Below are positions 17,677 through 26,894 of a DNA stretch of 64,000 nt, in pieces. The position numbers were made by a program, and so were the translations under genes. The stretch comes from Methylocaldum szegediense (lineage in GTDB: Bacteria; Pseudomonadota; Gammaproteobacteria; Methylococcales; Methylococcaceae). Position 1 is the stretch's first letter; each line of letters starts with the position of its first letter. The stretch covers positions 1,984,001-2,048,000 of the forward strand of contig NZ_OX458333.1 in the NCBI RefSeq assembly GCF_949769195.1, given 5' to 3'. The notes under the pieces were generated by a model that was not told where the DNA came from, ran no database searches, and saw only the letters and a program-made list of their open reading frames with translations.

Positions 17677-17720
17677 CGCCTCGGGAGCTTCGTTCGCGAC
17701 AGGCGCTTCCTCCCGAGGCG
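17677..17720. repeat. 11-bp stem-loop
   Basis: CGCCTCGGGAG (17677-17687) and CTCCCGAGGCG (17710-17720) form a perfect 11-bp stem around a 22-base loop. It lies about 110 bp after the transglycosylase gene. No U-run follows, so it is not a classical terminator. The rest of the interval up to the structured repeat at 17790 has no supportable gene. Confidence 0.6.
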
Positions 17721-17789
17721 GAGCGCTCGTCGAGCCGATGGGTCGAACGCCAATCGATAAAACGATAACCGTAACGTTGGATTTATCGT

Positions 17790-17912
17790 TCAGGCCTGCA
17801 AATGCCCTCCTCCCTTTTACGGGCCTCCATCCAGGTCGGTACACGCCCGGCCTGGGCTTACACAGCTTGTCGCCGCGTCGGAGCATCCCTGTCCCGGATT
17901 AACCTCGCCTAT
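17790..17912 (+). repeat. Structured 122-bp dispersed repeat, copy A
   Basis: This GC-rich unit is clearly related to the reverse complement of 52194-52315. Shared blocks in the same order are TCAGGCC, ATxCCCTCCT, TTTACGGGCC, CGCACCCCCGGCC-like, CTTGT.GTCGCG and CCCGGATTA. Lengths are 123 and 122 bp. It can fold into several short GC stems, for example GCCC-GGCCT-GGGC. It lies between a transglycosylase gene and rpoE. Whether it is a small RNA, a MITE-like element or a remnant of a larger element is unknown. Confidence 0.65.
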
Positions 17913-18249
17913 CTATAAGATTGGATTAATAATCCGTAGATTTCCGTGCGAAGTCTTACGACTTTTGGGCGCCGCACTGTACCGGTTTAATTAGACCATA
18001 AATCAATTCTTATTAATGTCGGAACACCGAACGGCTGGTGTAAGTCGCTGATAACAACAAGATGCTCTCCTTTGTATGAGCTTTTGTCGTGCGGCTGCAT
18101 TCGTATGGCTCGAAGAACAAAAAAACAATAACGATGCAAATCGACGGAACTGCGTAATAGGATGGTTTCTTGGACAGACTGGATGTAATGAACTCGCTGC
18201 CCGAAGCCGTTATGGGATCTGACACGATTTTTACAAGGAGGATCTTATT

Positions 18250-18825
18250 ATGGCTACAGTTCGTGTCGACGATCAGGAATTGGTGCACAGAGTTCAACAG
18301 GGCGACCGAAGCGCTTTTGATCGGCTGGTGCACAAATATCAGGGCAAGCTCCTGCAACTGATAGGCCGCTACATCAAAGACCCTCACGAATCCTGGGATG
18401 TCGCCCAGGAAGCCTTCGTCAAGGCTTACCTCGCGTTGCCGAGGTTTCGCGGAGACAGCGCCTTTTATACCTGGCTCTACAGGATAGCCATCAACACCGC
18501 CAAGAATCACCTGGCGATGCGCTTACGTCGTCCGTCGGAGGACGAACTCGATGTCGAAGAAGCCGAGCAGTTCGAGTCTGCCGTCCGATTGAAAGATCAG
18601 GAGACGCCGGAAGGGTTGGCTTTGACCGATGAACTCGCCGTGACTATTCAACAGGCGCTCGAGAAACTTCCGGGCGAGCTCAGGACTGCCATTCAATTAC
18701 GAGAATTCGACGGTCTGAGCTATGACGAAATCGCCCAGGTCATGCAGTGTCCGGTCGGCACGGTCCGCTCGCGGATCTTCCGTGCGCGAGAATTCCTCGA
18801 CAAGCAAATCGAATACCTGCATTGA
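18250..18825 (+). CDS. rpoE: RpoE-type ECF sigma factor (sigma-24)
   Basis: This 191-residue sigma factor directs RNA polymerase to envelope-stress type promoters. Region 2 is seen in DRSAFDRLVHKYQGKL to GDSAFYTWLYRIAINTAKNHL, with the conserved PHESWDVAQEAFVKAY. Region 4 is in ELRTAIQLREFDGLSYDEIAQVMQCPVGTVRSRIFRAREFL. Length and motifs match gammaproteobacterial RpoE closely. AAGGAGGA precedes the ATG at 18250. Unusually, no rseA, rseB or mucD gene follows; 940 bp of apparently noncoding sequence does. Confidence 0.95.
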   Translation: MATVRVDDQELVHRVQQGDRSAFDRLVHKYQGKLLQLIGRYIKDPHESWDVAQEAFVKAYLALPRFRGDSAFYTWLYRIAINTAKNHLAMRLRRPSEDELDVEEAEQFESAVRLKDQETPEGLALTDELAVTIQQALEKLPGELRTAIQLREFDGLSYDEIAQVMQCPVGTVRSRIFRAREFLDKQIEYLH

Positions 18826-19766
18826 GGTCCTACGCGATCCAGCAGGGATAATAGCGGAAAACCCCTTAGCCTTGCTGGCCAAAAGCCAAGGAGTGCCGCC
18901 CGCTTAGGTTAGCAACGGGGAAAAACAGAAGGAGTGCCGCACCGACGTCGAGAGGGAATCGTGATGACCGGATCCAAACATCCATTGTTTCGGCAATATC
19001 CTTTGCCTCCCTGGGTGATCCGACACCGGCATCCGGTCATCATTACTCCCGGAACGTCCCTTACCAAGCGGCATTCTCGTTCCCTTCGCCAATCCCGATC
19101 GAACCATCCCTGATCGATACTCGGCAACCGCCACCTCGGAGAAACCGACCTGGCGTTTGCTAAGTTGACGTCATTCAACCGCACAGCGGTTTTTCAGGAA
19201 ATACGCAAAAATCCCTATTGGCGCACGATCCGCTCCGAACTTGGTCTAGTGACACATCTCCGTCCATACGTAGACTTGCGAATGTTCCTATCGGAAACAA
19301 GACGCTTAAATGGCCGTCACTCGAGTGTGGCAGCACCCCCGAATCGCTCTACGGCAAGTCGGTGGCTTAACCGGATTCGAGTCCGAACCAATAATCGTTC
19401 GGTAGGACCCAGGACGTAGCGAATGGACTAGGAAAGCGCAGGAACAGGGATGTTTCAGGATAACTGGACCAGACATTTATTTTATTAATCATTAAGGCTT
19501 TGGTTAAAGCCCAGCCAGAAGTTCGTCAGGAGGAGGAGTTCGGCTGGTCCAGTTATCCAACCTTGTACGTTTGGCCGCGATCACGATGACGTCTCCGCAG
19601 AGCCGAGCGCCCCTGTATACCCCAGTCCGTCGCGTCCGTTCAGCCAAGCTGTCTTCACCGCGCGAACGGACCACCGCCGACCGGACGGCTTGCCTCATAG
19701 TGATAGCACTTTCATCCCTTTCGACGATTCCCAGGGTGCGACCGATCGCCATGTCCACGCCTTGAT
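18826..19766. other. Geneless 0.94-kb region with two inverted repeats
   Basis: No open frame here has recognisable protein character, although anti-sigma genes usually follow rpoE. Two long-range inverted repeats are present. TGATGACCGGAT/ATCCGGTCATCA has arms at 18962-18973 and 19031-19042. A 15-bp pair, GGATAACTGGACCAG/CTGGTCCAGTTATCC, has arms at 19458-19472 and 19544-19558. GGAGTGCCGC occurs twice near 18890 and 18931. Confidence 0.55.
19458..19558. repeat. 101-bp element bounded by 15-bp perfect inverted repeats
   Basis: GGATAACTGGACCAG at 19458-19472 is the exact reverse complement of 19544-19558. The 71-bp interior is partly AT-rich and includes GGCTTTGGTTAAAGCCC, a small hairpin. 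There is no obvious target duplication at the edges. It could be a MITE-like element or a structured RNA. Confidence 0.6.
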
Positions 19767-22700
19767 GTGAATACGAGGGTCTACCGAGTGGGCGTTAAGC
19801 GATTGCTGAGGAGCGGATATTCGGTTGCGATCGGGGCAACGGTCTGCGCTGCCGTGGTCACATTGGTATTGAAGCTAGTGCTCAGCTCACCGCCCTTGTC
19901 CCTGTTCCTGGTCGCCGTGATGCTCGCGGCATGGTACGGCGGAATCAGGGCGGGGCTCACGGCCACTGCCTTGAGCGGAGCGACAAGCTTCGCGCTCTTG
20001 GCTTTCCCTAGCGCCCCGATCAATTTCCCAAACCCCGCCATTTCCATTGAACTGATATTCCTTTCCGCGGTAGGCGCGCTGCTGAGCTTTGGCATTTCAC
20101 ACCAGCGCAAAGCCGAGCAACGGGCATTCAAAGCGATCCTGGAGCGGCAGCCTTTCGAAACCTCGCTGCTCGAACACGACCAGATTCTCGGCTGGTCTCA
20201 GCAGACCGTCCAAGTCGCCAGTTTCGAAGCCAATTTGAATGAACACGGCTGCTACCGCGTATCGCGGCAGTGGTATCAGATTTTCGGCATCGCGCCGGAA
20301 GACTTCAAACCCTCCTTCAAATCCTGGCTGAAATTGGCACACCCGGATGATCGAAAAATTTTGAAATCGGGAATTGCATCAGCGTTCGAGCGGCGGGCGT
20401 CCGACTTCAGCGCCGAATTCCGAATCACCCGTCGGAATGACGGCGCCGTCCGATGGATCGAACTGCGAGCTGCGATTCGGTACGACCAGGAAGGCCGCCC
20501 GGTTCATATTGCGGGCAGCAACATCGACATCACCGAGCGCAAACGGACCGAACACACCGTGGCGGCAAGCAAGCGACGGTTCAAATTGTTGGCCGAAGCC
20601 TCCGCACGCCTGTTGGCGACCGACGAACCTCAGAAAGTCATTGAAGACCTTTGCCACGCTGTGATGGCGCAACTCGGCTGCGACTGCTTCTTCAACTTCT
20701 TGCTCGATGACAGCGAAGAACGATTTCGCCTGAATGCCAGTGCTGGCCTATTGCCCGACGAGATCCGCGATATCCAGCAGCTCGGTTGCTGCGCGACCGA
20801 CCGCTGCCCTATCATCGTTCACGGCGAACCCTTTCTGTATGGCGGCGCGCCGTGCACGAGCCGCGTCAGATCCTTTGGGATTCAAACTCACGCCTGCCAT
20901 CCCCTGCTAGTACAAGGACGCGTCATCGGATCCCTCTCATTCGGCGCCAGGACCCGTCCTTCTTTCACTGTCGAGGAATTCGATCTGATGAAATCGGTCA
21001 CCAACCAGGTGGCGATAGCCATGCAGCGAGTTCTCGACCAACGGTCACTGCAGGAGAGTGAAGCACGCTTCCGTTCCATTGTGCAAGCCGTTCCTAGCCT
21101 GATCTTGGAGAGCGACGCAGAAGGCAACAACGCTTTCGCGAGCGAGCAATGGTGCGCCTACACGGGACTCTCCCCCGAGGAGAGCGCTGGGCAGGGATGG
21201 CTGTCGGCGTTGCACCCTGATGATCTCGCGAAGGTGAAGGCGCGCTGGAACAATGCGGCCCAGGCGGGATCGCCGTTCGAAAGCCAGTATCGCCTGAGGT
21301 CGCGCGATGGCTCGTATCGTTGGTTCATCGCCCGCGCACAGCCGGATCGAAATGCCGATGGAAAAATCCTCCGCTGGACCGGTTCACTCACCGACATCCA
21401 CGATCTCGTGCGGACCGAGGATGCTCTGCGCGCCAGTGAAGCTCAGGCGCTCGCGGCCAACAGCCAGATGCAGGCGATCATGCAGACGGCGCGCGTGGCG
21501 ATCTGCGTCGCTCGTGACCCCGAGTGCCGACTGGTTATCGGCAACGCCCAAGCATACCAACTGCTCGGCGTGCCCGAAGGGAGCAACTTGTCCGTCACAT
21601 CGGTCCCGAACGGCGTCGCTCCTTTCCGCTTCTTTAAAAACGGACAGGAAGTTCCCTATCAGGAGTTGCCTATGCGTCGCGTGTTGAAGTCCGGCGAAAT
21701 CATCGAGGATATGGAGCTCGAAATTATCCGCGCCGACGGTACACGCCGGTACGTTCTCTGCACCGCTGCGCCGCTCCATGACACAATGGGACGTGTACGG
21801 GGCGCCACGGCGACTTTCCTGGACATCACTGAACGCAAGCAAATCGAGCTCGAGCACCAGAAATTCGTATCCCTTGCCGATCAGAGTTCCGAGTTCATCG
21901 GCATGTGTGACCCGGACTTCCACACGTTCTACGTCAACGATGCCGGCCTGCGCCTGGTTGGGCTGGAGAACCTGCAAGAGGCGCGGCGGACGTCAGTGAA
22001 AGAGTTCCTCTTTCCCGAAGACCAAAAATTCGTTTATGAAGAACTCTTCCCGCGCGTACTGCGTGAAGGCCGCGCTAAAGTGGAAATACGGTTCCGTCAT
22101 TTCAAGACAGGCGCAACACTCTGGATGCTTTCCAATGTTTTTGTCATCCGGGATGCGAACGGCGAACCGGCGGGGTTTGCAACAGTTAGCCACGATATCA
22201 CCGAACGCAAACAGGCCCAGCAAGCCGTGGCGGCGGCGAACGATCGCCTGGCGGCCGACCTTGAGGCGATGACGAAACTGCGGGCCATCGGCGCGCTATT
22301 CATACGCGAGGACGGGCTGCCCTCGGTGCTGGAGCAAATCGTGGAAACGGCGATAGCGATAACGGGCGCCGACCGCGGCCAGATTCATTTGGTCGACACC
22401 GTGTCCGGGTCGCTTCGAACCGCTGCCCAGCGAGGTTTCGGGCCGGATTTCCTCGAATTCTGGCAAAGCGCCCGCTCTGGTCCCAGCCCCTGGGACGCCG
22501 CTGCGGAAGAAGGAAAACGAGTGATCGTGGAAGACGTCACCCAAAGCTTACTATTCCAGGACCAGCTAAAGCTTCGCGCGATACTCTCCGCGGGCGTACG
22601 TGCGGTCCACTGCACGCCTCTGCTCTGCCGAGGCGGCCGACCGCTGGGCGTCCTTTCGACCTATTACGAAACCCCGCACTGGCCGGATGAACGCGCATTT

Positions 22701-23501
22701 CGCCTGCTCGACCTGTTGGCACGCCAGACCGCGGATATCATCGAACGCGCACGAACCGAGGCGAGGCTCAAAGAGGCCGATCTTCGCAAGAACGAATTCA
22801 TCGCCATGCTGGGCCACGAGCTGAGGAATCCTCTAGCCCCCATCCGCAATGCGGCGCATCTGATCCGTAAGCTCGCTCCGCCGAATCCGAGAATGCAGTG
22901 GGCGCAGGACGTGATCAACCGACAGGTCGATCACCTGGCCCGGCTGGTGGACGATCTTTTGGACGTCTCTAGGATCGTTCAGGGCAAATTGAAACTCCAG
23001 AAAACGCTCGTCAACCTCACCGCGCTGCTTCAGCAAACGGCGGAGGCTGCAAAACCGCAAATCGATGCGCGCGGACATTTTTTGACTGTGAACTTGCCGA
23101 GCCATCCGCTGTACTGCCAAGCCGATCCGGTGCGCTTGACGCAGATGATCGCCAACTTGCTGGACAATGCCAACAAATATACCCCTCGAGGTGGCGCGAT
23201 CCGGCTCGACGCAGACTACACGGGAAACGAAGTGATGATTTCGGTGCGCGATAACGGTGAAGGCATTCCGAGAGCGTTGCTGCCGCACCTTTTCGACGTA
23301 TTTACTCAATCGGAAAGGACCCTGGACCGCGCCCAAGGCGGACTTGGTCTCGGACTGACCATTGTGCGGAAAATCGCCGAACTGCACGGCGGCTGCGTGG
23401 AAGTCAAGAGCGATGGACCCGGCAAAGGCGCCGAATTCATCGTGCGCCTGCCGCTCGATGACGGCAAATCAGAAATCGAAGCGAGCGCGCGAACCGTTTG
23501 A
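19767..23501 (+). CDS. Multi-PAS/GAF sensor histidine kinase
   Basis: This 1244-residue membrane-anchored kinase starts with a DUF4118/KdpD-like membrane region (about residues 1-110). A PAS domain (150-270) and a GAF domain (280-440) follow, then three PAS domains (about 445-570, 590-705 and 710-830), a second GAF (850-1000), HisKA and HATPase_c. The phospho-acceptor His is in GHELRNPLAPIRN (about residue 1017). The ATP-binding N box (NLLDNANKYTP) and G boxes (DNGEGIP, GGLGLGL) are intact. No receiver domain or partner regulator is adjacent. The start is a GTG at 19767 without a clear ribosome binding site, so the N terminus could be a few residues shorter. Confidence 0.92.
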   Translation: MNTRVYRVGVKRLLRSGYSVAIGATVCAAVVTLVLKLVLSSPPLSLFLVAVMLAAWYGGIRAGLTATALSGATSFALLAFPSAPINFPNPAISIELIFLSAVGALLSFGISHQRKAEQRAFKAILERQPFETSLLEHDQILGWSQQTVQVASFEANLNEHGCYRVSRQWYQIFGIAPEDFKPSFKSWLKLAHPDDRKILKSGIASAFERRASDFSAEFRITRRNDGAVRWIELRAAIRYDQEGRPVHIAGSNIDITERKRTEHTVAASKRRFKLLAEASARLLATDEPQKVIEDLCHAVMAQLGCDCFFNFLLDDSEERFRLNASAGLLPDEIRDIQQLGCCATDRCPIIVHGEPFLYGGAPCTSRVRSFGIQTHACHPLLVQGRVIGSLSFGARTRPSFTVEEFDLMKSVTNQVAIAMQRVLDQRSLQESEARFRSIVQAVPSLILESDAEGNNAFASEQWCAYTGLSPEESAGQGWLSALHPDDLAKVKARWNNAAQAGSPFESQYRLRSRDGSYRWFIARAQPDRNADGKILRWTGSLTDIHDLVRTEDALRASEAQALAANSQMQAIMQTARVAICVARDPECRLVIGNAQAYQLLGVPEGSNLSVTSVPNGVAPFRFFKNGQEVPYQELPMRRVLKSGEIIEDMELEIIRADGTRRYVLCTAAPLHDTMGRVRGATATFLDITERKQIELEHQKFVSLADQSSEFIGMCDPDFHTFYVNDAGLRLVGLENLQEARRTSVKEFLFPEDQKFVYEELFPRVLREGRAKVEIRFRHFKTGATLWMLSNVFVIRDANGEPAGFATVSHDITERKQAQQAVAAANDRLAADLEAMTKLRAIGALFIREDGLPSVLEQIVETAIAITGADRGQIHLVDTVSGSLRTAAQRGFGPDFLEFWQSARSGPSPWDAAAEEGKRVIVEDVTQSLLFQDQLKLRAILSAGVRAVHCTPLLCRGGRPLGVLSTYYETPHWPDERAFRLLDLLARQTADIIERARTEARLKEADLRKNEFIAMLGHELRNPLAPIRNAAHLIRKLAPPNPRMQWAQDVINRQVDHLARLVDDLLDVSRIVQGKLKLQKTLVNLTALLQQTAEAAKPQIDARGHFLTVNLPSHPLYCQADPVRLTQMIANLLDNANKYTPRGGAIRLDADYTGNEVMISVRDNGEGIPRALLPHLFDVFTQSERTLDRAQGGLGLGLTIVRKIAELHGGCVEVKSDGPGKGAEFIVRLPLDDGKSEIEASARTV

Positions 23502-23569
23502 GCGTAGAGCGGCACAAAACGCCTCGAACCCTTATGCCATTCGGGCATTCGAGTGTTCATCGTAGGTCG

Positions 23570-23686
23570 TAGGATGGTTAGAGCAAAGCAAAACCCACCG
23601 ATGTTGGGCCTGCCCTCGGCTCCATACGAAGCAGGACTTTCGAACGGTTTCTCAAGCCTAGTGGGATAGGCTCCTAACTCACCTAC
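23570..23686. repeat. Dispersed palindromic repeat, second copy
   Basis: It opens with GTAGGATGGTTAGAGCAAAG and ends with CTAACTCACCTAC, matching the ends of the 2119-2281 unit with several substitutions. A REP-like core (TGCCCTCGGCTCC and later CGAACGGTTTCTCAAGC) lies between. It occupies much of the gap between the sensor kinase and the DUF5658 gene. Confidence 0.6.
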
Positions 23687-23805
23687 ACAAATTGAAATCT
23701 AGTTGAACGCAGTTCGGGGCTCAGGGCGTTAGAGACATCAAGGGAAATGCCTGGTCGAATCGCGCGGGCATAGCGTAGGTGGCTCCCCCCGGGCCGCACT
23801 CGAAC

Positions 23806-24108
23806 CTAGGACTCGATAACTAAAATCACGTTATTGGTCACGACCCAGCTGTAAAAAGCGACAGCCGAAGTCAAGGTCGCCTTGATCCAGCGGCTTTTCA
23901 TCTTATGCCTGTCCATGAACAAAAACGCGATGAATGCTAGACCCGCCGCCTTAATCGCGAAAATTGAATACCCGAGTCCGACCAGCCCGGCACAGAAGTT
24001 TAGAACGGGGTTCACTTCTTCCAGGCCGGAAGAGCTCAACCCCAAATAGGTCACAATTCCATCCGCGACTTGCAAAAGTCCGAAAAGAATAATCAGTAAA
24101 GCATACAT
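23806..24108 (-). CDS. DUF5658 family small membrane protein
   Basis: This 100-residue protein has about three hydrophobic segments. It carries the family pattern LLQVADGIVTYLGLSSSGLEEVNPVLN near the N terminus, where Asp16, Thr20 and the E-x-NP motif are characteristic. The function of the family is not known. The ATG at 24108 is the first in the frame. The gene stands alone between repeats and an empty region. Confidence 0.75.
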   Translation of the reverse strand: MYALLIILFGLLQVADGIVTYLGLSSSGLEEVNPVLNFCAGLVGLGYSIFAIKAAGLAFIAFLFMDRHKMKSRWIKATLTSAVAFYSWVVTNNVILVIES

Positions 24109-24848
24109 TCAACGGCTCCAAAGTTTTGACACGGGATGCTGGTCCTCGGCATCAGCGCGCATTAAAGAACGTCCGGCGGCGCGAGATCGTCGTTACCGGA
24201 GGTGGAAAATAAAAGGCGTTATAACCTTCGACCGTTTCTATCTAGGATAATGCAATCGCAGTCCGCAGGCGGAACGAGTTCATGGCGAGAAAACGCATCG
24301 TGCGTCGCGAGTCTCCCTTCCGTCGACGCCACCCCGCATTTCTCCTGCTTTGCCGTCGCATGATCGCGACAGCGCTTTCGCTAAGACGGGATGATCGAAA
24401 TACGGGTTTCAAATTAAAGCATAGCAGATGCATGAAACGCTAATAGAAATTATCCAAAGCCCAAAACAGTTATCGCAGCCATTCTCGAAAAATTTCTGCT
24501 TATCATCATCAGGAAACGCCTGTAACAGCTACGCGGAATGATTTTGAGTGGCAACATGAATAAATTGGCTCTCGCTGGAAAACCCATGCCGCGACCAACG
24601 GATTTCCGGAGACGTTTAATTGAAGTCTTCCCGCTTGCACAACGGTTTCGCGACATTTTGATCCCAGAATCGGCCGTTAACCGCTTCGATGTACCAGACG
24701 ATAAATCCGGAATGTCCTGCCCTCAATCAATCTCACCTTATGGGTGAAGCCGCTACGTATCCGATTTCACGGCGGGCGAGTCCTCCCGAAGCGTTGCGCC
24801 TGCTTGCGAACGATAACCCCATGCGGCACCGCGCTCTTTCGATAAGCT
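24109..24848. other. No supportable gene
   Basis: Short open frames of 60-70 codons exist on both strands, but they have biased, Arg-rich or Ser-rich composition and no recognisable motif. I see no RNA, terminator or repeat with confidence. The sequence is somewhat richer in A+T around 24400-24550. Confidence 0.4.
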
Positions 24849-25622
24849 TTGGAGCACTCTGTCGAAGAACTTAATCAGAGTCTCCTCAAAGCCTCGACCA
24901 CAAAACAAGAAGTGAGAACAATCCTCCGCAAGCTCATCTTGGCCTTTCTTGCTCTGACCATCATTCCGGTGGCCTTGCTACGCTGGATTCCACCGCCGAC
25001 CAGCGCGTTCATGCTGCGCGCGCAGTTTCTGGCACTTACCAGCGGGAAACCCGGATTTCAGCTGCGTTATCGGTGGGTTCCCTGGCAAGACATATCGCCT
25101 TACGCGAAAATCGCCGTGATTGCCGCCGAAGACCAGTTGTTCGACCGGCATTACGGTTTCGACCTGAACGCCATCATCCAGGCTTGGAAGCATAACCAGC
25201 AGGGGAACCGCATTCGGGGCGCTAGCACGATTTCCCAACAAGTTGCCAAGAACCTGTTTCTTTATCCGGGACGGAGCTACTTCCGCAAAGCCCTGGAGGC
25301 TTATTTCACGGCACTCATCGAACTGATGTGGACGAAACGGAGGATATTGGAGGTTTACCTCAATGTCGCTCAGTTCGGCGAGGGAATTTACGGCGTCTCG
25401 GCCGCGAGCGAAGCCTTCTTCGCCAAACCGGCGTCCAAACTCAACCCGAACGAAGCCGCCCTACTCGCGGCCGTTCTGCCCAATCCCGTGCGCTTACGCG
25501 CCGACAAGCCTTCGGCTTATGTGATGCACCGCCGGTTGTGGATACTGAAACAGATGAAACAGCTCGGAGGATCGAATTATTTGCGGAACGTCGACAGCCA
25601 GATTCAGGCAAAAGCGGATTAA
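24849..25622 (+). CDS. mtgA: Monofunctional peptidoglycan glycosyltransferase
   Basis: This 257-residue GT51 enzyme polymerises lipid II into glycan strands. One membrane anchor (LILAFLALTIIPVALL, about residues 28-43) is followed by the catalytic domain with AAEDQLFDRHYGFD (catalytic Glu), GASTISQQVAKNLFL, KRRILEVYLNVAQFGEGIYG and NEAALLAAVLPNP. No transpeptidase domain follows, and the length fits MtgA. The frame opens with a TTG at 24849; no better supported start is visible upstream of the anchor. Confidence 0.93.
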   Translation: MEHSVEELNQSLLKASTTKQEVRTILRKLILAFLALTIIPVALLRWIPPPTSAFMLRAQFLALTSGKPGFQLRYRWVPWQDISPYAKIAVIAAEDQLFDRHYGFDLNAIIQAWKHNQQGNRIRGASTISQQVAKNLFLYPGRSYFRKALEAYFTALIELMWTKRRILEVYLNVAQFGEGIYGVSAASEAFFAKPASKLNPNEAALLAAVLPNPVRLRADKPSAYVMHRRLWILKQMKQLGGSNYLRNVDSQIQAKAD

Positions 25623-25662
25623 AGTAACCCGCCTCTGCCAAGCGTATAAGAAGAGAAAAGGA

Positions 25663-25926
25663 TCAGATCCCCAGGTTGCCTAGAGCAACCATCAAATCGT
25701 TGAGAATGCCGGTGATACGCGGGTGCTCGACTTCGAACTGCGAAATCGCCTCTTTCATGTCGTCCAACAAATGCAGCCGATGCTCGTCTTCCGATGCCTC
25801 GAGCTGCCGCTCAAGATCGCTCAGAATCGTCTCGAGCCGTGCCCGAGTTTCGGCATCGGCCGTGCTCAATTGCTCGATTTCTCTGCGCAAATTGAAAAGC
25901 GCTTCGCTAACTTCTTTTTCAGTCAT
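25663..25926 (-). CDS. DUF4404 family protein
   Basis: This 87-residue, acidic, all-helical protein matches DUF4404 in length and in the ending VEHPRITGILNDLMVALGNLGI. Heptad-like repeats of Leu across residues 5-50 suggest a coiled coil. The function is unknown. It lies on the minus strand downstream of speE, 57 bp away, and may be cotranscribed with it. Confidence 0.75.
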   Translation of the reverse strand: MTEKEVSEALFNLRREIEQLSTADAETRARLETILSDLERQLEASEDEHRLHLLDDMKEAISQFEVEHPRITGILNDLMVALGNLGI

Positions 25927-25983
25927 GGGATCATTTCCTCAAACCCGTCGTTTCGGCAAATCGTAACATAGGCTATCGTCCGC

Positions 25984-26832
25984 TCAAGCCATCGCCGCCC
26001 TGAAGAACTCCGGCTCTACGAAAGCGGCCTTGTGGATCTCAGCGTTGTAGTAGCTCGTCGCGAACGGCTTGTTCCGGGCGTCCGCCTCGCGGAAATAAGT
26101 CAAGTCGGACTTGCCCGCCAAAGTTCCGCTCCACCAACCGGACGGATAAATAAACTGCGGGAAAAACAGCGTTCGGGTTTGCGAAAATCCTGCCTGACGC
26201 ATCGCCTTGTGCATGGCCTTGATCAGCGGCATATCGAACAGCGGCGATTCGCTCTGCTGAATCAGAATCCCATCCTTGCGCAGGCAGCGGAAACACTCAC
26301 GATAGAACGGCTCGTTGAATAAGCCCTCGGCCGGGCCGACCGGATCGGTGCTGTCCACGATGATGACATCGACGCTGTCCGCCGCCGCGTCCTTCACCCA
26401 TTGAATGCCATCGATAAAGCGCAGTTCGGCACGCGGGTCGCTGTTCGATTCGCACAACTCCGGAAAGTACTGCTCGGCGAGCCGGGTCACGCGCTCGTCG
26501 ATCTCAATCTGGACCGCCCGCTTGACCTCCGGGTGTTTGAGAACCTCCCTAAGGCTCCCACAGTCGCCGCCGCCGATGATCCAGACAGTTTCTGGATTCG
26601 GATGGCTGTATAGAGCAGGGTGGGTCATCATCTCGTGATATAAGAAATTATCCCGGTCTGAGACCATGGTACAGCCGTCGATCACCATGAGCGTGCCCAG
26701 CCATTCGGTCTCGTAGATCTCGATGCGCTGAAACAGCGTCTGTTCCTCGTGCAGCTTTTCGATCAGCTTCAAAGACAGCGCACTCCCGTGTTGCGCATCG
26801 ATCTCGGTAAACCATTTTTCATCGTTCAGCAT
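25984..26832 (-). CDS. speE: Spermidine synthase
   Basis: This 282-residue aminopropyltransferase makes spermidine from putrescine and decarboxylated S-adenosylmethionine. It shows the SpeE pattern: FHEMMTHPAL-like YHEMMTHPALYSHP, then IIGGGDCGSLREVLKH and VIIVDSTDPVGPAEGLF with the catalytic Asp. The glycine loop reads GGGDCG rather than GGGDGG. I start it at the ATG at 26832, with GAGGAA just upstream; the frame extends to a GTG at 26844. It diverges from speA, so polyamine synthesis genes share one 60-bp promoter region. Confidence 0.93.
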   Translation of the reverse strand: MLNDEKWFTEIDAQHGSALSLKLIEKLHEEQTLFQRIEIYETEWLGTLMVIDGCTMVSDRDNFLYHEMMTHPALYSHPNPETVWIIGGGDCGSLREVLKHPEVKRAVQIEIDERVTRLAEQYFPELCESNSDPRAELRFIDGIQWVKDAAADSVDVIIVDSTDPVGPAEGLFNEPFYRECFRCLRKDGILIQQSESPLFDMPLIKAMHKAMRQAGFSQTRTLFFPQFIYPSGWWSGTLAGKSDLTYFREADARNKPFATSYYNAEIHKAAFVEPEFFRAAMA

Positions 26833-26894
26833 GGTGTTCCTCACAATGGAAAAATTGAGGGATTTTCCACATAATTCAGTCTTTTTGAAAGAGT

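Noticed and set aside
19504-19758. An 84-codon minus-strand frame just before the sensor kinase
   Set aside because: It has a passable composition, but no ribosome binding site and no recognisable domain, and it crosses one arm of the 15-bp inverted repeat. I left it as noncoding.
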